A DNA stretch of 64,000 nt from Peribacillus faecalis (GCF_014712675.1 NZ_JACXSI010000069.1:52185-116184), one strand, 5' to 3'; shown: positions 34,927-45,062, counted from the stretch's first letter. Translations and numbers: made by a program. Notes: a model not told the origin generated them from the sequence alone.

Positions 34927-36078
34927 ATGGCACAATACACAATTATTGCGACAGCAGCAATGGGTTTAGAAGCTCTTGTCGCTAAAGAAGTAAGAGCACT
35001 AGGCTACGAATGTACTGTCGATAATGGCAAGGTAATCTTTAAAGGAGATGAAACTGCGATTGCGAGAGCCAATATGTGGCTTCGTACTGCGGATCGAGTG
35101 AAGATTCAAGTAGCACAATTCAAGGCACTTACTTTTGATGAGCTGTTTGAAAATACAAAGGCAATACCATGGGAAAACTTCATTCCTGAAAATGGCGAAT
35201 TTCCTGTTGCCGGCAAATCGCACAAATCAAAACTTTTCAGTGTTTCCGACTGTCAGGCTATCGTGAAAAAAGCGATTGTTGAACGTTTAAAAAGGGCTTA
35301 CAACCGTATTGCCCGCTTCGAGGAAAACGGACCGCTATTTAAGCTGGAAATCGCTATGCTGAAAGATGTGGCAACAATCACATTAGATACATCAGGCGTC
35401 GGCCTGCATAAACGCGGTTATCGAGTTGATCAGGGGGAAGCTCCTTTGAAAGAAACTTTGGCGGCAGCTCTTGTGATGCTGACAAATTGGCAGCCAGACC
35501 GTCCGCTTGTTGACCCGTTTTGCGGATCTGGAACAATTGCGATTGAGGCCGCTATGATTGGTCAGAATATCGCGCCCGGCTTTAACCGTGAATTTGTCTC
35601 TGAAACTTGGCCTTGGATGCCGGAATCTGTATGGGAAAAGGTTCGTGATGAGGCTGATGAGAAAGCGAATTACGATCAGCCGCTTAATATCACAGGCTCC
35701 GATATCGATCACCGTATGGTGGAAATCGCGAAGAAAAATGCTCTGGAAGCTGGTTTTGGCGATTTAATTACGTTCAAGCAAATGCAGGTCAGCGATTTTA
35801 CTGTGAATGAAAAATATGAACAGTATGGTGTTATTATCGGAAATCCTCCATATGGTGAGCGTTTGAGCGACCAAGCTGCTGTGGAAAAGATGTATACGGA
35901 AATGGGTAAAGTATTCGGGCAATATGAAACATGGTCTGTATATATGCTGACTTCCCATGAAGGATTTGAACGTTTTTATGGAAAGCCGGCAACGAAAAAG
36001 CGTAAGCTGTTCAACGGCTTCATTAAAACAGACTTCTATCAATACTGGGGCAAAAGACCGCCTAGAAAAGAACAGTAA
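34927..36078 (+). CDS. ypsC: THUMP-domain 23S rRNA/RNA methyltransferase YpsC
   Basis: 383 residues: N-terminal ferredoxin-like/THUMP domain (about 1-155) and a Rossmann methyltransferase with PFCGSGTIAIEAAM (about 196-209, SAM loop) and the amino-methyltransferase motif GNPPYGERL (about 303-311). Homologous to the N-terminal methyltransferase half of RlmL (guanine-N2 methylation of 23S rRNA). AAAGGTGATGAA precedes ATG. Downstream of rnpB as in B. subtilis. Confidence 0.92.
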   Translation: MAQYTIIATAAMGLEALVAKEVRALGYECTVDNGKVIFKGDETAIARANMWLRTADRVKIQVAQFKALTFDELFENTKAIPWENFIPENGEFPVAGKSHKSKLFSVSDCQAIVKKAIVERLKRAYNRIARFEENGPLFKLEIAMLKDVATITLDTSGVGLHKRGYRVDQGEAPLKETLAAALVMLTNWQPDRPLVDPFCGSGTIAIEAAMIGQNIAPGFNREFVSETWPWMPESVWEKVRDEADEKANYDQPLNITGSDIDHRMVEIAKKNALEAGFGDLITFKQMQVSDFTVNEKYEQYGVIIGNPPYGERLSDQAAVEKMYTEMGKVFGQYETWSVYMLTSHEGFERFYGKPATKKRKLFNGFIKTDFYQYWGKRPPRKEQ

Positions 36079-36154
36079 AATACATAAGTCCTCCTTGTAT
36101 GAATAGAAAAAAGAGAGGAATTATGTTAAAAGAGGTATAATAAATATAAGACGA

Positions 36155-36192
36155 AAAAATTGGCAGGAAGAACAACTCTCTGCCAATTTTTC
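36155..36192 (+). terminator. Terminator hairpin in the ypsC-ypvA gap
   Basis: Perfect stem AAAAATTGGCAG / CTGCCAATTTTT (13-base loop) with T run, 32 bases before ypvA. A TATAAT at 36137-36142 lies upstream of it, so it may end ypsC transcripts or attenuate a ypvA leader. Confidence 0.75.
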
Positions 36193-36223
36193 TTGTGGAC
36201 CGAACAAAGAAAGGATTTTTACA

Positions 36224-38152
36224 ATGCTGAAAACACTTCCGTTTACTATTTCAAAAAACGATGCATTTTATGACAAATTATCCGAATGGATCGGTGATGT
36301 GTTTTATGACATTTTGCCGGAAAAAGGCTTTGAAGAAAGAGATGAGCAAATTTTCATGGCTTTTCAGCTGGAAAAGGCCTTTAAAGAAAAGAAGACAATA
36401 TTCGCTGAAGCGGGAGTAGGAACCGGGAAAACGATTGTTTACTTGCTCTATGCGATTTGCTATGCACGCTACACAAACAAACCTGCAATTATTTCTTGTG
36501 CTGATGAAACATTGATTGAGCAGCTCGTTAAGGAAGAAGGAGATATTGCCAAGCTATCGGAAAGTTTAGGGTTAAATATTGATGTCCGACTGGCGAAGTC
36601 AAGAGACCAATACGTCTGCTTGAACAAAATGGACAGAGCGTATATGGAGGAAGACAGCGAAAACATTGATCAGCTGTATGATGACCTTCCGAAATTTATT
36701 AATGATTTTTCTTCAATGACTAAATTTGAAGTGTATGGCGACAGAAAAGAATATCCTTACCTAACGGATGAAGAATGGAGCAAAGTCGGTTGGGATTCGC
36801 TTCAAAACTGCTTCTCATGCGAGAAACGCCACCGATGCGGTCAAACGTTATCCCGTGACCATTACCGTAAGGCGCAAGATTTAATTGTGTGCTCGCACGA
36901 CTTCTTCATGGAACATATTTGGACAAAAGAAGCACGAAAAAGGGAAGGACAGCTTCCGTTATTGCCTGAATATAGTACGGTTATTTTTGATGAAGGACAT
37001 TTGCTTGAGTTTTCGGCGCAAAAAGGTTTAACATACCGAATCGCAGAAGATACATTGTTCGAAGTGCTGACAGCGTTGCAAGCGAATGATATGAGAGAAG
37101 AAACTTTGTTATTGATTGAAGACTGCATTCATGAGAATGAAGAATTTTTTAAACAGTTGCAAGACGGCAGTCATCACATTAAAGGTTCGCACCGTTATGA
37201 AATTACCGTACCGAAATTAATTCAGCAAAAAGCGGAGCGTTTACAAAAGCATATTGATGAAATTCTGGAAGCGCTGGTATTTGAAGCGGAAATGTACACG
37301 ATCGATGAATACACATTAAAGGGAAGCGAAGAGTTTCTTGAACAAGTCTCCTACTCGCTATCTTTGTTCTCAACGGGCAAAAATGCTGTTGTGTGGCTTG
37401 AAAAAGCGGACTTAAAAAATGTATTAGTAATCATGCCGAGATTGGTCAGTGATATTCTTGGACAAGAAGTATTCTCGAAGAAAATGCCATATGTCTTCTC
37501 TTCTGCAACATTATCTGAAGAAGGTTCATTCGACTATATTGCTAACAGCTTAGGCATTAAAGATTATTTAAGCTTCTCGGTTGATTCACCTTTTGACTAT
37601 GAAGAGGTAATGAAGGTAGAGCTGTCCATGGCAGATGCGCAAGATACTTCAAGCAAAGATCAAGCGGTTATCGAGCTTATGCGTGAAAACAATGGAAGTA
37701 CATTAGTATTGTTCCCGTCTCTTGAGGAAATGGAGCAATTCAAGAAAGTCGTTTCTGCAGAAGAGTTCGCCTTCCCGGTTTATTTTGAGGGCGACGAAGA
37801 AATGAGTAAAACAGTCAAGAGATTCCAAAATGAACAGCATTCGGTTCTATGCTCATACCATCTGTGGGAAGGATTAGACGTACCAGGACACGCGCTGACA
37901 AAAGTAGTCATTTACAACTTGCCATATCCGCCGAACGATCCGGTCTTCCAAGCGAAGAGAGAAGTGCTTGACAATCCGTTTGAACAAGTTGACTTGCCGT
38001 ACATGCTGCTTCGTTTGCGTCAAGGCATTGGACGCCTGATTCGCACAAGCAGCGACCACGGTACAATTCATTTATTCGTAGACAGTTATACTAGTGAAGA
38101 AGTTCTTCGTCATATCGGAAATGTCTTGCCAGTAAAGCCGGAAATTAAATAA
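36224..38152 (+). CDS. ypvA: XPD/DinG-like ATP-dependent DNA helicase YpvA
   Basis: 642 residues, no exonuclease domain. Walker A is EAGVGTGKT (about 66-74). A four-Cys Fe-S cluster region is formed by CLNKMDRAY (about 129) and CFSCEKRHRC (about 195-205), with the next Cys after QDLIVC. Walker B reads FDEGH rather than DEAH (about 255), and motif VI is RLRQGIGRLIRT. Unlike dinG at 14581 this copy has the Cys cluster, so it is the probable true 5'-3' iron-sulfur helicase. Follows ypsC. Confidence 0.9.
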   Translation: MLKTLPFTISKNDAFYDKLSEWIGDVFYDILPEKGFEERDEQIFMAFQLEKAFKEKKTIFAEAGVGTGKTIVYLLYAICYARYTNKPAIISCADETLIEQLVKEEGDIAKLSESLGLNIDVRLAKSRDQYVCLNKMDRAYMEEDSENIDQLYDDLPKFINDFSSMTKFEVYGDRKEYPYLTDEEWSKVGWDSLQNCFSCEKRHRCGQTLSRDHYRKAQDLIVCSHDFFMEHIWTKEARKREGQLPLLPEYSTVIFDEGHLLEFSAQKGLTYRIAEDTLFEVLTALQANDMREETLLLIEDCIHENEEFFKQLQDGSHHIKGSHRYEITVPKLIQQKAERLQKHIDEILEALVFEAEMYTIDEYTLKGSEEFLEQVSYSLSLFSTGKNAVVWLEKADLKNVLVIMPRLVSDILGQEVFSKKMPYVFSSATLSEEGSFDYIANSLGIKDYLSFSVDSPFDYEEVMKVELSMADAQDTSSKDQAVIELMRENNGSTLVLFPSLEEMEQFKKVVSAEEFAFPVYFEGDEEMSKTVKRFQNEQHSVLCSYHLWEGLDVPGHALTKVVIYNLPYPPNDPVFQAKREVLDNPFEQVDLPYMLLRLRQGIGRLIRTSSDHGTIHLFVDSYTSEEVLRHIGNVLPVKPEIK

Positions 38153-38169
38153 GAAAAACCGTCACCGGA
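38152..38169 (-). repeat. Family A right-end remnant after ypvA
   Basis: AGAAAAACCGTCACCGG begins within the ypvA stop codon region, the reverse complement of the family A end. Only this short piece is kept. Confidence 0.6.
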
Positions 38170-38174
38170 TAAAA

Positions 38175-38210
38175 GGAGAAGACCAGCCATTAAGGGGTCT
38201 TCTCTTTTTT
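38175..38210 (+). terminator. Intrinsic terminator after ypvA
   Basis: AGAAGACC and GGTCTTCT followed by six T. Confidence 0.8.
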
Positions 38211-38265
38211 ATGGCATAGTTCTGCCACAAATATGATAAAATGAATCAAATGGGAGGTAGAGGAA

Positions 38266-39780
38266 ATGACAGTGAAAACTATTGAAAAAGATTTTCTGGA
38301 TTTTGTACAAAAAATGACAGCTTACAATGAAGCTTTGGCATTAATATATTGGGATTTGCGCACAGGAGCACCTAAAAAAGGAGTCGATCAGCGCTCTGTT
38401 GTTATCGGACAGCTTTCTTCGGAAGTATTTGCTATGTCAGTGAGCGGTGAGATGGGATATTACATACAAGCATTAACAGAAGAAGACACATGGAACTACC
38501 TTTCGCTGACAACACAAAAACTGGTAGAAGATTGTCAAAAAGAATATGATCGTAATAAAAAGATTCCAGCAGAAGAATATAAAGATTATACGATGTTGAC
38601 AACGAAAGCGGAAAGCGTGTGGGAAGAAGCGAAAGAAAAGTCTGACTTTGCAATGTTCCAGCCGTATTTGGAGAAAATCGTCGACTACAATCGTAAGTTC
38701 ATTGAATATTGGGGTTATGAAGGCAATAAATATAATACATTATTAGACATTTATGAGCCTGGAATGACAGTTGAGATTTTAGATTCAGTATTTGGAAAAC
38801 TCAGAAATGAAATTGTACCGATGGTGAAAAAAATCGCGGAAAGCAAGCATAAACCGGAAGTCGATTTCTTATTTAATCATTTTCCAAAAGAGCAACAAAA
38901 AGACTTCAGCTTAAAGATCTTAGAACAGTTGCAATATGATTTTGATGCGGGACGTCTTGATGAAACAGTGCATCCATTTGAAATTACCATTAATGCCAAT
39001 GATGTCCGAATTACAACGAAATATGATGAAAATGATTTCCGAACTGCTGTCTTCGGTACTATCCATGAATGCGGACATGCCATTTATGAGCAAAACATTT
39101 CAAAAGAACTGATGGGTACAACATTAGCTTCCGGAACTTCAATGGGTATTCATGAATCGCAATCATTATTCTTTGAAAACTTTATCGGCCGCAGTTTTAG
39201 CTTCTGGAAGAGCAATTATCCAGAACTTCAAAAAACGGCGCCGGAACAATTCGGTAATGTGAAATTAGAAGACTATTACCGTGCCATTAATGAATCGAAG
39301 CCATCACTGATCCGCATTGAGGCAGACGAACTTACGTATCCATTGCATGTAATGGTACGTTATGAAATTGAAAAAGCTCTAATTAATAATGAAATTGAAG
39401 TGGCAGACCTTCCAAAAGTATGGAATGAAAAGTATAAAGAATACTTAGGAATTGAGCCAACGAACGATGGCGAAGGTGTTCTCCAAGATGTACACTGGGC
39501 AGGTGGCAGCTTCGGTTACTTCCCTTCATATGCACTAGGCTATATGTATGCGGCACAATGGAAAAATGCGATGCTAAAAGACCTTCCGAATTACGATGAG
39601 TTATTGGCTGAAGGGAATGTTGCGCCGGTTAAAGAATGGCTTAGCGAGAACATCCATCAATACGGCAAGTTGAAAAAGCCATTGGAACTTCTTCAAGATA
39701 TTACGGGAGAAGGCCTAAATGTCGACTATTTAATTCGTTATTTGCAAGAGAAGTACAGTGATATTTATAAACTTAGCTGA
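38266..39780 (+). CDS. ypwA: M32 family metallocarboxypeptidase YpwA
   Basis: 504 residues, almost entirely helical. Zinc motif HECGH in GTIHECGHAIYEQ (about residues 265-277) with the downstream HESQS (about 295) supplying the third ligand, and further M32 motifs IRIEADELTYPLH (about 348-360) and the GxGxxQDxHW-like EGVLQDVHWAGGSFGYFPSY. Cytoplasmic broad-specificity carboxypeptidase. GGGAGG at 38251-38256 precedes ATG. This is the last gene that follows the B. subtilis order. Confidence 0.94.
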   Translation: MTVKTIEKDFLDFVQKMTAYNEALALIYWDLRTGAPKKGVDQRSVVIGQLSSEVFAMSVSGEMGYYIQALTEEDTWNYLSLTTQKLVEDCQKEYDRNKKIPAEEYKDYTMLTTKAESVWEEAKEKSDFAMFQPYLEKIVDYNRKFIEYWGYEGNKYNTLLDIYEPGMTVEILDSVFGKLRNEIVPMVKKIAESKHKPEVDFLFNHFPKEQQKDFSLKILEQLQYDFDAGRLDETVHPFEITINANDVRITTKYDENDFRTAVFGTIHECGHAIYEQNISKELMGTTLASGTSMGIHESQSLFFENFIGRSFSFWKSNYPELQKTAPEQFGNVKLEDYYRAINESKPSLIRIEADELTYPLHVMVRYEIEKALINNEIEVADLPKVWNEKYKEYLGIEPTNDGEGVLQDVHWAGGSFGYFPSYALGYMYAAQWKNAMLKDLPNYDELLAEGNVAPVKEWLSENIHQYGKLKKPLELLQDITGEGLNVDYLIRYLQEKYSDIYKLS

Positions 39781-39783
39781 TAA

Positions 39784-39810
39784 AAAGAGGTGTCTTCAAG
39801 GCACTTCTTT
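39784..39810 (+). terminator. Short hairpin after ypwA
   Basis: AAAGAGGTG and CACTTCTTT directly behind the stop codon. Confidence 0.6.
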
Positions 39811-39839
39811 GCTAAATAGTTAATAGAATGAATAAAATA

Positions 39840-39884
39840 AAAGGATAGAGCAGCCGCGGAAAAGGGCTGCATCTATCCTTTTTA
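39840..39884 (+). terminator. Strong intrinsic terminator downstream of ypwA
   Basis: AAAGGATAGA-CAGCC pairs with GGCTG-TCTATCCTTT, followed by T. Confidence 0.85.
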
Positions 39885-39889
39885 ATTTC

Positions 39890-40080
39890 TAAGAAGGTAT
39901 GCAATTTTTGAACTTGGAAAGCTGTCTAATCTTATACCTGCCATGCTAAGGAGGCCTACAGGATGAAGGACATATCGGCGAAGGCATGCGGACGTGGCAC
40001 TTTTAGCCGATGTTCCTTTTTCATCGAGGTAAATCTAAGTAGCATTCTCGTGATGAAAAAGGACCGGTGACGGTTTTTCT
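39890..40080 (+). repeat. Family A repeat, copy 8
   Basis: Left block TAAGAAGGTATG...TTTGAACTTGG, CCTGCCATGCT, module 1 with stem ATCGGC/GCCGAT and loop ATGCGGACGTGGC (39968-40012). It fuses straight to the right block TTCCTTTTTCATCGAGG...ATGAAAAAGGA and ACCGGTGACGGTTTTTCT. The middle CAAGAAACC hairpin is absent. Confidence 0.85.
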
Positions 40081-40136
40081 CATGCTTTAGGAAATTATAA
40101 AAATCTACATTGTGTATAAGTTGAAAAAGGTGTATT

Positions 40137-40298
40137 GACGTCCAGCTCCAGCGTCCAGCACCTATTGCCCTTCGGCAACCCCCCTTCGATAAGTCAACGC
40201 TGAAATGTGGAATCGGCCCGCAAGTCGTGTTTCCTTTATCTCGGTCGGCGTCCTCCAGTTCATACGGTGCTTTTTAGAGGGCGCTTGCGCTTTTGTTC
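40137..40298 (-). repeat. Family B repeat, copy 2
   Basis: TCCAGCTCCAGCGTCCAGC, ACCTATTGCCCTTCGGCAAC, a CTCGGTCGGCG block, CAGTTCATACGGTGCTTTTT and GGGCGCTTGCGCTTTTG. On the minus strand it begins right after the cbaA stop codon, as copy 1 does after the YitT gene. Confidence 0.8.
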
Positions 40299-40299
40299 T

Positions 40300-41952
40300 T
40301 TACCATAGTTTATAACCAGGTGATCCTGGTGGTGCATTTTGAATCATATCGACAAACGGTATCGTGTAAGCGAAAAGAATCAAGACAACCATAACACCAA
40401 GCCATAATTTCCAGTTTTCGAATACGGCAGGCGTTTTTTCAGCATGTTCAGATGTTTCGCCAACAGGAAATTCTTGATCGCCTTTCGGTGCAAAGAAAGC
40501 AAGATTGATGAAAATATAAACGACCAAAATGATACCGATGAACAAAATTGAACCGCCGATAGCCTGTGCATATTGATACGGAATCCATTCAAGAGCTTGC
40601 TCTGAATTTCCGTAAGTAGAGAAAGATGAACGACGCGGTGCACCCAGTAAGCCGGCAGCGTGCATTGCCCCGGACATGAACGCCATACCGATTGCCCATA
40701 GACCAGCCTGAATGATCGCTAGATTGTTCATTTTTTTCGTTAATACACGGCCTGTTAAATGAGGCACTAACCAATATGAAATACCGAAATATGTTAAGAC
40801 AACAGAAGTAGCCAACGTCAAATGGAAGTGTCCTGTTACCCAAATTGAATTATGAACAACTTGGTTCAATTGGTTAGAAGCGTTAACCATACCAGATGCG
40901 CCGGCAGGGATAAATGCAACCATTCCGATGAATGGAACTAGGAAGCGCGCATCGCCCCATGGCAGTTTTTTGAACCAGCCGAATAAGCCGGTAGCCCCTT
41001 TAGAACGTCCGTATGTTTCAAAAGTCCCGAATAAAGAGAAGGCAGTCATCAAGGATGGGACAACAACCAAGAATGTCAGAATAACCTGTAAGAATTTCCA
41101 AGCTGGATCAATACCCGGTTCAAGCAACTGATGGTGGAATCCGACCGGCACTGAGAAGATTAAGAATAAAATGAATGACATACGTGCTAATGAATCGGAG
41201 AAAACAGGTGTATTCAACACTTTTGGAATAACGACATACCAGCACATATAGGCAGGTAATAGCCAGAAATATACAAGCGGATGTCCGAAGTACCAGAAAA
41301 GCGTACGACTGATTAAAACATCCACAGTGTCAACTAAACCTAGCGACCATGGAAGCAATTGACCTAATACTGTTGCGGCTACACCAAGAGATGCAATAAC
41401 CCAAAGCAATGTATTAATAACGACCATATATGTAAGCAACGGACTGTTTTTGCCAGGATTAGCTTTTCTCCATTTTACGTAATGAGTAAGCATACTTCCG
41501 CTTGCGCACCAGCTTCCGACAACGACTAATGTTAATCCGATATAAAAAATCGGATGCGCTTGCAGCGGAGCGTAAAAAGTGAACAAAACGGATGCTTCTT
41601 TCAATAGAACCATCGCAGCAGCCATAGCTGTACCGATAGTCATTAAAATAAAGCCCACCCAACCGGTTACACGCAATTTATCGGATAATGTACCGGCTGT
41701 TTTGCTGACAGCCGCGAACTGGAAGCCGATAATAAAGAATGTTGTGAGAATTAGTCCAAGTAAGACACCATGTACTGTTAATACTTGGTAATAATCAATT
41801 CCGAACGGAAGTTCAACCTTGCCTGTACGAACCAATACTTGAAGCAAACCTGCAAATCCGCCAATGAAAAGCGCTATAAATGCCACATAAAAGTGAGCCA
41901 TAACCAACTTAGCATCACGTGGATCAACTTTAGACATCGATGTTTTCATCAT
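40300..41952 (-). CDS. cbaA: ba3-type cytochrome c oxidase subunit I
   Basis: 550 residues with twelve or more membrane helices. Heme and copper ligands: HGVLLGL (low-spin heme His, about residue 60), FGHPLVYFWLLPAY (CuB/HPxVY, about 217-230), HHQLLEPG (CuB His pair, about 267) and TGHFHLTLA (two heme His, about 369-377). Lacks the usual A-family K and D channel motifs, matching B-family (ba3 or b(o/a)3) oxidases of Thermus and thermophilic bacilli. Overlaps the subunit II gene by four bases. Terminal oxidase with high oxygen affinity. Confidence 0.93.
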   Translation of the reverse strand: MMKTSMSKVDPRDAKLVMAHFYVAFIALFIGGFAGLLQVLVRTGKVELPFGIDYYQVLTVHGVLLGLILTTFFIIGFQFAAVSKTAGTLSDKLRVTGWVGFILMTIGTAMAAAMVLLKEASVLFTFYAPLQAHPIFYIGLTLVVVGSWCASGSMLTHYVKWRKANPGKNSPLLTYMVVINTLLWVIASLGVAATVLGQLLPWSLGLVDTVDVLISRTLFWYFGHPLVYFWLLPAYMCWYVVIPKVLNTPVFSDSLARMSFILFLIFSVPVGFHHQLLEPGIDPAWKFLQVILTFLVVVPSLMTAFSLFGTFETYGRSKGATGLFGWFKKLPWGDARFLVPFIGMVAFIPAGASGMVNASNQLNQVVHNSIWVTGHFHLTLATSVVLTYFGISYWLVPHLTGRVLTKKMNNLAIIQAGLWAIGMAFMSGAMHAAGLLGAPRRSSFSTYGNSEQALEWIPYQYAQAIGGSILFIGIILVVYIFINLAFFAPKGDQEFPVGETSEHAEKTPAVFENWKLWLGVMVVLILFAYTIPFVDMIQNAPPGSPGYKLW

Positions 41953-42428
41953 TGTTCAACCACCTCAATTCTTGAGTTCATCATGTGATGACCTACCCCG
42001 CAATACTCGTTGCACAATACAAGGAATTCACCAGGTTTATTAAATGTTGTAATATATTCACTGATGAATCCAGGTGTAAGCATCATATTAATGTTTGTCC
42101 CAGCTACACTGAAGCCGTGAATGACGTCTTTTGTCGTAGCCTTTACTTTTACTGTCGCCCCATTAGGCACTTCAATTTTGCCAGGATTGTATTGGAATGC
42201 GGATGCGACAAAAATCAATTCATAATCCCACTCTTCTCCTTCTACTTTATGTAGACCTGGCTCAGTAAATGGTTTCGTTTCATCTACTTTAGCCGGATCA
42301 ATAGTCAACATACAGCTTGGCGGCTGATTTCCGAGATAGAACGCGCTCACTCCGAGTACGGTCAAAAATATTAAGAGCGCGGCTGCTCCGAAAGTTAGCC
42401 ATAACTTCTCAAATTTATGCATATGCAT
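41949..42428 (-). CDS. cbaB: ba3-type cytochrome c oxidase subunit II (CuA)
   Basis: 159 residues: one N-terminal membrane anchor (about 10-30) and a cupredoxin domain with the dinuclear CuA site CNEYCGVGHHMM (about 139-150), the additional His in DVIHGFSVAG (about 101). Receives electrons from cytochrome c. Shorter than A-family subunit II, consistent with the ba3 type. Translationally coupled to cbaA and 22 bases after the subunit IIa gene. Confidence 0.93.
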   Translation of the reverse strand: MHMHKFEKLWLTFGAAALLIFLTVLGVSAFYLGNQPPSCMLTIDPAKVDETKPFTEPGLHKVEGEEWDYELIFVASAFQYNPGKIEVPNGATVKVKATTKDVIHGFSVAGTNINMMLTPGFISEYITTFNKPGEFLVLCNEYCGVGHHMMNSRIEVVEQ

Positions 42429-42450
42429 GGCGTTTTTCCCCCCTCAAGTT

Positions 42451-42600
42451 CTATAAACGGCTGACAAATAATGAATATACACTTACCCATGTAATAACAA
42501 TTACTAATCCAAGTATAATAACGGAAGCGAGTGTTCCCTTTAATGACCCGTGTTCGTCATTGTGAGGATCTGGCTTTTTCTTTAATTGTGTTTGTGCCAT
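42451..42600 (-). CDS. Cytochrome c oxidase subunit IIa-like small membrane protein
   Basis: A 49-residue peptide starting MAQTQLKKKPDPHNDEHGSL and continuing into one membrane helix (about 24-44) and a short basic end. AAAGGAG seven bases before ATG is a good ribosome binding site. Its size, single helix and place directly upstream of the subunit II gene match subunit IIa of ba3 oxidases, which supplies the helix missing from subunit II. First gene of the oxidase operon. Confidence 0.8.
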   Translation of the reverse strand: MAQTQLKKKPDPHNDEHGSLKGTLASVIILGLVIVITWVSVYSLFVSRL

Positions 42601-42914
42601 TTTTTTTACTCCTTTCTATATTCTAGAAATTGCTATAATTACAGTTTTATCATACAAAACTATCCAAAATTTACTAGATGGGTTTCTTGTTTTCACACAT
42701 TGTTCATTCCTAACATTAACAATGGTTATATAGTGTAAAATTGATAAATCAAGCGGATTTTCACTTTTTTAATGAGGAGAAATGTGAATTAAATGTGAAG
42801 CAAAATGGCGCGCTGTAAACAGTTAGAAAGGGCTTACATTTGAACGGTTAAAAATATCTGAATATAAAGATTTTTACAATGATGCAAAAAAGTCTATGCA
42901 AAGCATGCTGTAAT

Positions 42915-42923
42915 TGTTATAAT
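42915..42923 (+). promoter_or_regulatory. Extended -10 promoter of xpt-pbuX
   Basis: TGTTATAAT; transcription start expected near 42930, just before the riboswitch. The stretch 42601-42914 holds the promoter side of the oxidase operon on the other strand and no gene. Confidence 0.65.
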
Positions 42924-42945
42924 ACAAAAATATTAAATATGATGT

Positions 42946-43016
42946 CTCTCATATAATAGCGAGAATATGGCTCGCGAGTTTCTACCAAGTTACCGTAAAC
43001 AACTTGACTATGAGTG
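42946..43016 (+). promoter_or_regulatory. Guanine-type purine riboswitch
   Basis: P1 arms CTCATA (42948-42953) and TATGAG (43009-43014), conserved core TATAAT, AATATGG, GTTTCTACC and CCGTAAA, with P2 GCGAG/CTCGC and P3 AAGTT/AACTT. The specificity base before TATGAG is C (GACTATGAG), which indicates guanine/hypoxanthine rather than adenine. A terminator follows, so guanine should switch xpt-pbuX off. Confidence 0.95.
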
Positions 43017-43041
43017 AGTAATTTTTTTCTTGAGTTTATAC

Positions 43042-43104
43042 AGCTCAGGCTTAGTTGCTGCACTCTGATTTTATGAGGTTGCAGTAAAGGCCTGAGCTTT
43101 TTTG
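43042..43104 (+). terminator. Riboswitch-controlled terminator upstream of xpt
   Basis: AGCTCAGGC (43042-43050) and GCCTGAGCT (43090-43098) with an inner CTGCA/TGCAG stem and a T run. Confidence 0.85.
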
Positions 43105-43131
43105 TTTATACGGAAAAATACTTGCAAATGA

Positions 43132-43745
<614 letters not shown>

Positions 43746-43746
<1 letters not shown>

Positions 43747-45062
43747 TGAAAAACATTGGGCCAATGAAAATTACTTCCTTAGGTATTCAGCATGTATTGG
43801 CAATGTATGCCGGTGCAGTTATCGTTCCATTAATTGTCGGTGGGGCATTAGGTCTTACTGCTGAGCAATTAACGTATTTAGTTTCAATTGACATTATGAT
43901 GTGCGGGGTTGCGACTTTACTGCAATTATATCGTAATAAATTTATGGGTATCGGCTTGCCGGTCATGCTTGGCTGTACGTTTACAGCTGTAGCGCCTATG
44001 ATTGCAATCGGCACAGAGTATGGCATGAACAGCATTTTTGGCTCAATCATTGCTTCCGGATTGATTGTTGTATTGATCAGTAAGTTTTTCGGAAAGCTTG
44101 TTCGTTTCTTCCCGCCTGTTGTAACAGGTTCAGTAGTTACGATTATCGGTATTACATTAATTCCGGTTGCTATTAACAATTTAGCAGGCGGACAAGGTTC
44201 AGCAGACTTCGGTTCTTTGACAAACTTGGCTTTAGGTTTCGGGACATTATTAGTTATTATTGTATTATATAAATTCAGCACAGGTTTCCTTCGTGCGATT
44301 TCCGTATTAGTAGGTCTGATTATCGGTACAGTTGCAGCATTCTTAATGGGAATGGTTGATACACAAAACATTACAGACGCGGCATTCTTCCGTGTTCCGA
44401 CACCATTCTACTTCGGGATGCCGACATTCGAAATCGCGCCAATTGTTACGATGACCTTAGTGGCAATTGTCAGCTTAGTAGAATCAACCGGCACATACTT
44501 TGCACTTGCAGATATTACAGGCAAAAAATTAAAAGAAGAAGACTTGGAAAAAGGTTACCGTGCGGAAGGTTTCGCGAGTATTCTTGGTGGTCTGTTTAAC
44601 GCATTCCCTTATACAACGTTCTCACAAAATGTTGGCTTGCTACAAATGTCCGGCGTGAAAACGAAAAAAGTAATTTATGTAGCAGCAGGTTTCTTGATTC
44701 TATTCGGTTTAGTGCCAAAAATCGGTGCGGTAACGACAGTCATTCCTTCAGCTGTAATCGGCGGAGCGATGGTTGCGATGTTCGGCATGGTTATTTCAGC
44801 AGGTATTAAAATCTTAAGTCAAGTAAACTTGGCTTCTCAAGAAAATATGTTTATCGTTGCGATCTCAGTTGCGATTGGTTTAGGGGTAACGGTTGTGCCT
44901 AATCTATTCGCTCAACTTCCCGGCAGCATCACAATTTTAACAAGTAACGGAATCGTTGCCGGCAGCGTAACAGCTATCGTGTTAAACATTGTCTTCAATA
45001 TGATCGGCAAAAAGAAGGAAGCAGAAGCTATCGCCCCAACAGCTCAAAGGCAAGCTTCTTAA
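43746..45062 (+). CDS. pbuX: Xanthine permease (NCS2 family)
   Basis: 438 residues with about fourteen hydrophobic segments. The NCS2 signature is seen in VPLIVGGALGLT near the N-terminus, TFTAVAPMIAIG (about 79-90), FPPVVTGSVVTIIGITLIPVA (in two parts about 121-141) and the SLVESTGTYFALADITGK stretch (about 243-260). Proton-linked uptake of xanthine for Xpt. Confidence 0.94.

Noticed and set aside
42781-42805. Direct repeats AAATGTGA near the oxidase promoter as possible ResD sites
   Set aside because: Similarity to a ResD-type box is short, the distance to the oxidase gene is about 180 bases and no clear minus-strand promoter is placed to support it.
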